Assembly (NCBI GenBank): GCA_937969395.1
Contig: CALBVI010000312.1
Location: 1 to 11,013, forward strand
Direction: 5' to 3'
From: an uncultured Spongiibacteraceae bacterium
GTDB lineage: Bacteria; Pseudomonadota; Gammaproteobacteria; Pseudomonadales; Dasaniaceae
Length of the DNA stretch: 11,013 nt
Shown: one piece after another, positions 5,926-11,013 of the stretch
Layout of the letters: the number at the start of each line of letters is the position of its first letter
How positions within the stretch are numbered: position 1 is the stretch's first letter
Notes under the pieces: generated by a model
Databases searched by the model: none
The model's input: the letters and a program-made list of their open reading frames with translations, nothing else
What the model was told of the DNA's origin: nothing
Position numbers and translations under genes: made by a program

Positions 5926-6645
5926 ATGCTAGAAACAGATAGGGATGATGTATTTGTTGCTCAAACTGAAAATGTAAGAGCGATAGAGCAAGCTTGGAAG
6001 CACATCAATAAAACAATCAATGCCGCTTATTCTAATGGCGATACTTCTACCGCAGAAATACATACCAAGCTGTTAGCTCAAGTATATTGTGCTTTCGCAG
6101 AAGCGGTGTTCTCAAAAGTAATTCATACACCTAATGGCCTAACTCTTGATGAAATAGCTCAGGTTAAAGCCAAAGGAAAGAGGAATATCGTTGAGGCTTG
6201 GAAAAAATGCGTCGAACTTTCTTTACGTAATGTCCAAGGTAAAGGAAGTGGCCATATTGCTAGCACACAACAGAAGATCATTGCTCTTATTGATACCTAT
6301 GTTTACGACCCTAGCCTATTGAGAAATAAAATTACGCACGGTCAGTGGAAAGTTGCACTAAATTCAAATAACACTAAGGTTAATCCCTCTCTAACCAGCA
6401 GAATTCAATCAATTACAGTCATTGACCTCTACAGGTATAAAAAGGCGTTTCAAAGCCTCTACCGAATAGTCGAGGATATTATAGAATCTCCTAATAAGGC
6501 CCACCACCGCGATTACTGGATACACATTACAGATTTTGAAAAGATACAGAGAAAAATGGCACCTTGGACTATTGAAAATAAAGTGAATGCGCTTAAAGAG
6601 AAAAGGGAGCGTGCCAAACTTAGAACAGGTATAACAAGTGTGTAA
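5926..6645 (+). CDS. HEPN-like candidate ribonuclease or toxin
   Basis: This 239-residue, mostly helical protein has no family I can name with certainty. The segment LLRNKITHGQW (131-141) has the Rx4H spacing of HEPN domains (Arg133, His138, with Asn134 after the Arg). HEPN domains are all-helical and often metal-independent RNases, found in toxin-antitoxin, abortive-infection and anticodon-nuclease proteins. Helices at about 15-65 and 88-127 before the motif, and the aromatic IDLYRYKKAFQSLYRIVEDI helix after it, fit a HEPN-type bundle. The C-terminus is basic and lysine/arginine-rich. The ATG at 5926 has only a weak upstream TTGGA and follows a hairpin and a tRNA-like element. The last codons overlap the attC, since R'' is at 6629-6635 and the stop at 6643. 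HEPN assignment rests on one motif plus helix pattern. A non-enzymatic helical protein remains possible. Confidence 0.6.
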   Translation: MLETDRDDVFVAQTENVRAIEQAWKHINKTINAAYSNGDTSTAEIHTKLLAQVYCAFAEAVFSKVIHTPNGLTLDEIAQVKAKGKRNIVEAWKKCVELSLRNVQGKGSGHIASTQQKIIALIDTYVYDPSLLRNKITHGQWKVALNSNNTKVNPSLTSRIQSITVIDLYRYKKAFQSLYRIVEDIIESPNKAHHRDYWIHITDFEKIQRKMAPWTIENKVNALKEKRERAKLRTGITSV

Positions 6646-6696
6646 TGTGATGCATTTACGCTACGCTCCAATGTGAAAATTACACAAACGGTAAAT
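6629..6696 (+). other. attC site of the tRNA-like/HEPN-like cassette
   Basis: R'' GTATAAC (6629-6635) is the exact complement of the GTTATAC core at 5758-5764 where this cassette begins. The inner stem is GTGTAAT (6640-6646) with ATTACAC (6679-6685). The R' is GGTAAAT (6690-6696), one base off GTTAAAT. The 3' end of the protein-coding frame runs through the left half of the site. Confidence 0.72.
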
Positions 6697-6698
6697 AT

Positions 6699-7379
6699 AT
6701 GACCGAAGAAAATAATAAATTTGAGATCGAAACCGTAATCATATCTGATGGCAATAAACCGTTAGTGCTGCCTAACCAGAAAATAGAGCCATTTGATATG
6801 CTTATTACAAGTATTCCCCTTGTTGTGACCGCTCTGATCGTTGTGAGCGCCGCATATGTTAATTATAGAAGCAATCGGAAATCGATTGAGTCGCAAAATA
6901 AGATTGCACATCTTTCTAGAGCTGAGGAGCATGCAAATAAAATTTCTGAGTTTAGGCACTCATGGATACAGGAGGTTAGAGAAGTAACATCTTATCTCTG
7001 TCAGATAATGCATGTAATTCAGGTCAATACTGTACTTAGAAATGTATCCATAGAAAATGCAAAGCAGGCACGGAACAATGATGATAAAAGTATGGAGCTT
7101 CACTATAGCAAGAAGGTGTCGGGTGCCCTCGAGAAGCTGATTTCAAAAAGATCGGAATACCATAAAACCTCTTCTAAACTAAAGCTTCTGTTCAAAAATG
7201 GCGACGCTTCAACTAAAGAAGTTTTTAAGCTAATAGATGCTATCAAGGAAGAAATATATGATTTCGATAAAACCTCAATAGAAGAAAACAAAATTGAAGA
7301 AATAGTGCTTCACTTTCAAGATATACTAAAGCGAGAGTGGGAGGTCACAAAGGAAAGGTCATGGCACAAAAATATTTAA
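6699..7379 (+). CDS. Single-pass membrane protein of unknown function
   Basis: A 226-residue protein with a polar N-terminus (about 1-32), one transmembrane helix (about 34-54, rich in Leu, Val, Ile) and a long charged helical cytoplasmic region. Just after the helix comes a coiled-coil-like stretch, then KISEFRHSWIQEVRE (81-95). Many short membrane proteins of phage and accessory islands carry a similar 'KI.EFR..WI..LR' pattern, but I know no established function. The ATG is only 8 bases past the cassette boundary and no Shine-Dalgarno sequence precedes it, so the transcript probably enters from upstream cassettes and translation may be inefficient. The stop codon lies inside the attC R'' box. 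A role as effector or partner of the preceding HEPN-like protein is conceivable, but they are separate cassettes. Confidence 0.75.
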   Translation: MTEENNKFEIETVIISDGNKPLVLPNQKIEPFDMLITSIPLVVTALIVVSAAYVNYRSNRKSIESQNKIAHLSRAEEHANKISEFRHSWIQEVREVTSYLCQIMHVIQVNTVLRNVSIENAKQARNNDDKSMELHYSKKVSGALEKLISKRSEYHKTSSKLKLLFKNGDASTKEVFKLIDAIKEEIYDFDKTSIEENKIEEIVLHFQDILKREWEVTKERSWHKNI

Positions 7380-7457
7380 CAGGTCAAAGCAGCAACGCCA
7401 TTTCGTGGCTGGACAGCCAAGCCTTCGGTTTGTCTGTCCGTTACAAAGGCACTATGT
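7374..7457 (+). other. attC-like site of the membrane-protein cassette
   Basis: R'' ATTTAAC (7374-7380) spans the stop codon and matches the complement of the GGTAAAT core at 6690-6696 with one mismatch. The centre holds a strong imperfect hairpin, GGACAGcCAAGCC / GGTTTGtCTGTCC, with a TTC loop (about 7411-7440), and a smaller GCCA/TGGC hairpin. The R' is ACTATGT (7451-7457), which has lost the GTT of the core, so this junction may be inactive. Confidence 0.58.
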
Positions 7458-7481
7458 TTACTATGGTGAAATTATACATTT

Positions 7482-8396
7482 ATGACATTTTATAAATATA
7501 CCACTACTTCAACAGCAGAGATTATTTTGCGAAATAAGTCGTTGCGCTGGTCTAGCCCTTTGCTTTTCAATGATCTTGAAGAGTGTCAATTCACACCGTT
7601 TACTCAAGAGTCATCTATGAAAGCTTTTGAGATGTACAATAAAATATTAGAGCAATGTGCAAGTGGTTGTTTACTCTTTAACCATACGAGATTTAGTGAA
7701 AATACTAGATTGTTAATTGGTGTTGTAGCGTTGTGCAAGCAAGAAGGTAAAAGCACCTCGTTCCTTTCCAATGAATTCCTAATGAATCATGGAGAAATGC
7801 ACCTAAATTATATTAATAAAGGGCTGATCAACTGTTTTCGTATTTTATGTGTTACAACTGCTTGTGATAACAATTTAATGTGGGCCTATTATGCAGATCA
7901 GCATTACGGTTGTGTGTTTGAATTAGAAAGTGTATTTATAGGGCTACCGCGTCAACTGAAAGAAGATGAAGTAAGATACCATGAAAATATAGAGCCTCTT
8001 TCAAATCCGTTGCATATGCTTTTATATGGAGAAACGCCTGAAATAAAAGAGTTAATGATAAAAGATATTTTATTCTCAAAACGAACCCACTGGAAACATG
8101 AAGAGGAGTATAGATTCATGTTTATTGAGAGCTTTGGTGAGATCACTAGTGAGCTTAATTTGCAAACCGATAAGTTCGAAGTAACCACAAAATATCAGTC
8201 TGAGAAGCTTTATACAGATGTACCTATATTGAAGGAAAGCATTAAATCAATCATATTTGGTGCAAGAACAAGCGAAGATGAGATAGACAAAATTGTAAGC
8301 GCAGTTTCTCAAAACAAATTTAATTGTGACTTCTATCAAATGAAAATGCGAAGAGGTTCTTTGGTTAAAGAGTCATTAAATATTCAGGTGGCTTGA
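7482..8396 (+). CDS. DUF2971 family protein
   Basis: DUF2971 proteins are widespread in bacterial accessory genomes and have no established biochemical role. This 304-residue member shows the family landmarks in order: YKY at 4-6, LRWSSPLLFND at 21-31, LMWAYYADQHYGCVFEL (132-148), VRYHE (164-168), and SKRTHWKHEEEYRFMF (199-214), followed by an IKSIIFGA strand (254-261). Length is normal. The ATG at 7482 has a weak GGTGA 12 bases upstream, inside the cassette's 30-base leader, so it may depend on read-through transcription. The gene is the only one in its cassette. A defence or toxin role is suggested only by the neighbouring cassettes. Confidence 0.8.
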   Translation: MTFYKYTTTSTAEIILRNKSLRWSSPLLFNDLEECQFTPFTQESSMKAFEMYNKILEQCASGCLLFNHTRFSENTRLLIGVVALCKQEGKSTSFLSNEFLMNHGEMHLNYINKGLINCFRILCVTTACDNNLMWAYYADQHYGCVFELESVFIGLPRQLKEDEVRYHENIEPLSNPLHMLLYGETPEIKELMIKDILFSKRTHWKHEEEYRFMFIESFGEITSELNLQTDKFEVTTKYQSEKLYTDVPILKESIKSIIFGARTSEDEIDKIVSAVSQNKFNCDFYQMKMRRGSLVKESLNIQVA

Positions 8397-8416
8397 ATTA
8401 GCACTCTAGTCCGTAA

Positions 8417-8509
8417 ACATAACAAACGAATCAAAGATCAGCCGCAAACATACGCGGCTTAGATTTCCTTAGGCTGCGCTTCAGGCAGCCCTTTATGCTG
8501 GTATTAGGC
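8417..8509 (+). other. attC-like site of the DUF2971 cassette
   Basis: R'' ACATAAC (8417-8423) complements the altered core ACTATGT at 7451-7457 in five of seven bases. Two hairpins lie within, AGCCGC...GCGGCT and GGCTGC-GCTTCA-GGCAGCC. The R' is ATTAGGC (8503-8509), where G of the core GTTAGGC is replaced by A. It marks the start of the next cassette. Confidence 0.58.
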
Positions 8510-8527
8510 TTTCCCCAAGGTTAAATA

Positions 8528-10567
8528 ATGGAATCTGTATTAGATTTTTTAGAGAGTGATGATATTAGGTGGTCAATGGATTTTGATCGTTATGATAACT
8601 TCATACATGTAGCTGAAGTGTTCGGTTATGAATTTGAAATTCAAAAAAATTCACGAGTTGTGCAGGAGTTTTTGAAGGAAAAGATAAAAAGTACACTTTA
8701 TGGTGAAGGTCTTAGTCAGATAGGTTTCGAAAAATTAGAAAATCATCTGGCATTAAAGTATTTCTCGTCAGATGAGATTGAGTGCAAAAATGCATTTACA
8801 TTTGTAGGGCGAATTAGGTACGTTATTAATCGTTTGCGATCTTACTCAACCTCATATGAATCATGGGTTTTGGTCAGGGACTACCTAGAAGCGTACATGT
8901 GTCTTTCCAGTTATGGACATAATTCATATTCAGTCTTATTTAATGAAAATAAATTGATTTCAGAGTCCATTAAATTTCTAGTAGAAAAAGGGTTTAAAGT
9001 ATCGATTGAAATTGGTGATATTTGTATCAGAAAAAATGACGAGAAAAGATTGTTGTCGGCGATTGATTATAGGTTCAAAAAGCTTGGTTACTACTCGATG
9101 TGTTTAACCCTTGTTTGTATGTCTCGCCACTACAATCAAAGTGCTAAAAGATATTTTTTTCGTCCTGAGCCTTCTATGACTGGCGAGTATAATACTGGAA
9201 TACCGTGGGGGTATCTTTTTAATGTGAGCTTGGCTAATTTACACAGTATAAAGAAACCAAAAAAATGCGATAAGATTTTCCTTGAATGTTTGGAGCTGTC
9301 TAAGCATTATTTCTGCATAAAAAAATTACAAACATTAAATATGTTTAGCGATACAAACCACAGGTTCGACACAATTTTACCTGCTATACAAAAAAATATT
9401 CTTTATGATCAACACTTTTCACTAGACCAAGTGAGTTGTGATCACATCAATCAAATGATTGAAGGTATTTTTTCTTCTCCATCAATTACGTCTCTAGATT
9501 TAGACTTAAGTATCTATATCGACTTATTAAAATGGGTTTCAGATAACGCTAAGCATGATCAACCGTTAGTGTTTTCAGCAGATGATTTTTGTCGTGGTAA
9601 AAATTACAAGTATTGTTTGAAAGATATTGAGGAGGCCTTAACGTTTATGTCCTTTAAAACTAATGTAATTAATTCCTCATATTTGAAACCAGATGACATA
9701 TCTAGAAGGAATTATTTTGAGAAACCTTTTGTCTCTACTCAAGATAAATACTTATACTTGAGCCCGGTACTATGTAACTACGGGTTTTATAATTGCTTGA
9801 TAGAATTGTGTAAAAGCAAAGGAGTAGATGGAAGTTTGATAGGGGAAGTGGCAGAAGAATTAGTTGGAAATCTGCTTGATAAAAATGGAGTGACGTATCA
9901 TGCCAACAAAGAATATAAAGTGTCGAAGACTATAGCAAATGAATTATGCATTCAAAGCCAAAAACGTGAGTGTGACTTTATAATAGAAACGAGTGATGTA
10001 ATCATAATTGTTGAACTGAAAAGAAAAACCCTTACTTCTGATGCAAGGGCTGGTGATGCCCTTAGGTCAACAATTGATTTGTCACAGTCACTTTTACATG
10101 CTCTAGCCCAAACTGGTTGTCACGAATATGTGCTAAGAAGAAATGGAAAAATTGAGTTTGAAGATGGTTCAATATTAGAGTTGTCTGAAAGAAAAGTTGA
10201 GCGTGTAGCGCTATCCTTATTTGGATTTTTTGGCATTCAAGATGGTGCTTTTATATACCAAGTACTTGGAAGTTTGATAAATTCGAAGATTGATAGCGGT
10301 GATGCCGAAGAAGATGGAAAGGTGAATAAATACCTTACGGAATTACATAACCAATATAAAACTGAGATTTTCTCTCGCTTATATTGTAGAGAAATTAATC
10401 CATTTATTAATTGTAGATTCTTTAGTGTTCCACAATTGATTGAGGTTCTTTCACATACAGCTAACAACGAACAATTTTTGGTGGAACTGAATCGTACGAA
10501 GCATGTTTCAACAGGATGTAAAGATTGGTTTAAAGATTATCAATATATTCGTGAGCTCCAAGCCTAA
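8528..10567 (+). CDS. Large protein with PD-(D/E)XK nuclease core, candidate defence nuclease
   Basis: I do not recognise the family of this 679-residue protein. The first 430 or so residues look largely helical, with many Tyr and Leu and no familiar motif. From about 435 a PD-(D/E)XK (restriction-endonuclease-like) core can be read: a helix with LIGEVAEELVGNLL (Glu440, Glu443/444), then ECDFIIETSDVIIIVELKRK with Asp483 and the Glu496-x-Lys498 pair 13 residues on, ending a hydrophobic strand. The remaining 180 residues are a helical C-terminal domain. Such nucleases cut DNA in restriction, repair and anti-phage systems; here DNA cleavage is inferred. ATG 8528 has AAGG 7 bases upstream and lies 24 bases past the cassette boundary. 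The stop TAA sits within the attC R'' box. It fills one cassette of about 2.15 kb, which is large for an integron cassette. Confidence 0.8.
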   Translation: MESVLDFLESDDIRWSMDFDRYDNFIHVAEVFGYEFEIQKNSRVVQEFLKEKIKSTLYGEGLSQIGFEKLENHLALKYFSSDEIECKNAFTFVGRIRYVINRLRSYSTSYESWVLVRDYLEAYMCLSSYGHNSYSVLFNENKLISESIKFLVEKGFKVSIEIGDICIRKNDEKRLLSAIDYRFKKLGYYSMCLTLVCMSRHYNQSAKRYFFRPEPSMTGEYNTGIPWGYLFNVSLANLHSIKKPKKCDKIFLECLELSKHYFCIKKLQTLNMFSDTNHRFDTILPAIQKNILYDQHFSLDQVSCDHINQMIEGIFSSPSITSLDLDLSIYIDLLKWVSDNAKHDQPLVFSADDFCRGKNYKYCLKDIEEALTFMSFKTNVINSSYLKPDDISRRNYFEKPFVSTQDKYLYLSPVLCNYGFYNCLIELCKSKGVDGSLIGEVAEELVGNLLDKNGVTYHANKEYKVSKTIANELCIQSQKRECDFIIETSDVIIIVELKRKTLTSDARAGDALRSTIDLSQSLLHALAQTGCHEYVLRRNGKIEFEDGSILELSERKVERVALSLFGFFGIQDGAFIYQVLGSLINSKIDSGDAEEDGKVNKYLTELHNQYKTEIFSRLYCREINPFINCRFFSVPQLIEVLSHTANNEQFLVELNRTKHVSTGCKDWFKDYQYIRELQA

Positions 10568-10656
10568 CAAAGCACTGAAGTTGGAAAAAATAGTTGGTTT
10601 TGTTCGTGCCTCACAAGGTATAGTCAAGTGATTTTCGGCTTAGTGCGGCGTTACTA
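10562..10656 (+). other. Canonical attC site of the 679-residue nuclease cassette
   Basis: This is the clearest attC in the window. R'' GCCTAAC (10562-10568) overlaps the stop codon and complements TTAGGC at the cassette start (8504-8509). L'' GCACT-G-AAG (10572-10580) pairs with L' CTTAGTGC (10639-10646), leaving G10577 unpaired, the extrahelical base that sets strand choice for IntI. The R' is GTTACTA (10650-10656), with cleavage expected after G10650. Confidence 0.82.
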
Positions 10657-11013
10657 ATTGCTGGTTTTTATGAAACTATATCAACATAATGACTGTTTTT
10701 GGCACATTTCGACAATCTCAAATTTCAACTCTACATAAAAAAAGGTCTGCTTTCAAATTTTAGATCAGACTGTAAAATTTATCTGATCTGACTATCAAGT
10801 TATGTTAGGTCAGGTTTAAGTGACTTTAGCTTAGTGCTTTACGGCAATCAAAGTGTACTTATTTTTCCCCTTACTTTGCCAAAGTCAAAACCCCCAAAAA
10901 TCCAACACATTTGAAATCCACATTTTAAGGGGGTACCCCCTTTGTTCTCACAGGGGATGGGTAGGGGGGGAGTTTATATAGTTAAGGTGGTTCGGTCGAA
11001 GTGTGTTGTTATA
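10657..11013. other. Gene-free right flank with inverted repeats and G/C runs
   Basis: No credible coding region is seen in these 357 bases; an ATG near 10669 gives only about 22 codons. If the array continues, this is the 5' part of another cassette starting at 10651. AGATCAGA (10762-10769) and TCTGATCT (10782-10789) are perfectly complementary and could form a hairpin. A 16-base perfect palindrome lies at 10927-10942, and a run of seven Gs near 10970 follows C-rich tracts around 10890. Confidence 0.5.
10927..10942. repeat. Perfect 16-bp palindrome AAGGGGGTACCCCCTT
   Basis: AAGGGGGTACCCCCTT is its own reverse complement. As RNA it could form a short stem with a GTAC loop, but no U-tract follows, so a terminator is not well supported. 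It may instead be a protein-binding site. Its partner is unknown. Confidence 0.6.

Larger units (their letters stand above)
4332..10650 (+). mobile_element. Array of integron-type gene cassettes without an integrase in view
   Basis: Five gene-bearing and two ORF-less units follow one another on the same strand, each ending in an attC-like site. In an integron cassette the R'' box near the 3' end must be complementary to the core at the cassette's own start. Comparing each core with the R'' behind the same gene: GTTAAAT 4436 with ATTTAAC 5619 (exact); GTTATAC 5758 with GTATAAC 6629 (exact); GGTAAAT 6690 with ATTTAAC 7374 (one mismatch); ACTATGT 7451 with ACATAAC 8417 (two); ATTAGGC 8503 with GCCTAAC 10562 (one). 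This pattern is not expected by chance. The absence of intI and attI within 11 kb fits a CALIN or the distal part of a chromosomal integron. Three cores have lost the canonical GTT, so those junctions may no longer recombine. Confidence 0.82.

Noticed and set aside
10669..10737. Short ORF of about 22 codons
   Set aside because: It has no ribosome-binding site, no recognisable motif and a length expected by chance.
1..11013. CRISPR array
   Set aside because: No evenly spaced repeats of 24-40 bases occur; the repeated units are attC sites of varying sequence and length.

Overview
The window looks like an accessory region of an AT-rich gammaproteobacterial chromosome, with a marine Vibrio/Shewanella/Pseudoalteromonas-like flavour. 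The evidence is a UmuD/UmuC pair behind a canonical gammaproteobacterial LexA box, a CsrA-like gene, a Leu tRNA with a long variable arm, and integron-type attC sites. The genus cannot be fixed from the sequence alone. No integrase, transposase or insertion sequence is visible.

Left part (1-2475): a tRNA-Leu(CAA) on the minus strand with a mismatched acceptor stem; a decayed secreted zinc-dependent phospholipase C-like gene (two in-frame TAG codons plus a frameshift); an unknown two-helix membrane protein; and a CsrA-like gene cut by an in-frame TAG just before its RNA-binding 'REE' segment. None of the last three has an obvious partner here, and two are broken, so this is a decaying accessory stretch.

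Middle (2436-4111): an intact umuDC operon for SOS-induced error-prone DNA polymerase V, under a LexA-box promoter that overlaps its spacer. The predicted transcript start lies only a few bases from the umuD ATG.

Right part (about 4272-10656): an array of gene cassettes, all on the plus strand, separated by attC-like sites but without an integron integrase in view (a CALIN-type array or the distal part of a chromosomal integron). The key evidence is that the R'' box behind each gene is the reverse complement of the core site at the start of the same cassette, perfectly for two cassettes and with one or two mismatches for three more. The gene-bearing cassettes are, in order: a DUF3800 protein with a C-terminal winged-helix-like region; a tRNA-like RNA followed by a protein with a HEPN-type Rx4H motif; a single-pass membrane protein; a DUF2971 protein; and a 679-residue protein with a PD-(D/E)XK nuclease core. 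Two ORF-less mini-cassettes (about 105 and 91 bp) sit among them. DUF3800, HEPN-like, membrane and PD-(D/E)XK genes in such an array suggest a store of candidate anti-phage or toxin genes. That function is inference. The final 360 bases hold no convincing gene, only inverted repeats and G/C runs.

Most interesting candidates: the cassette joining a defective tRNA-like element (5-nt anticodon loop, mutually exclusive pairings) to a HEPN-like gene; the 679-residue nuclease cassette; and the apparent AUC start of the DUF3800 gene.
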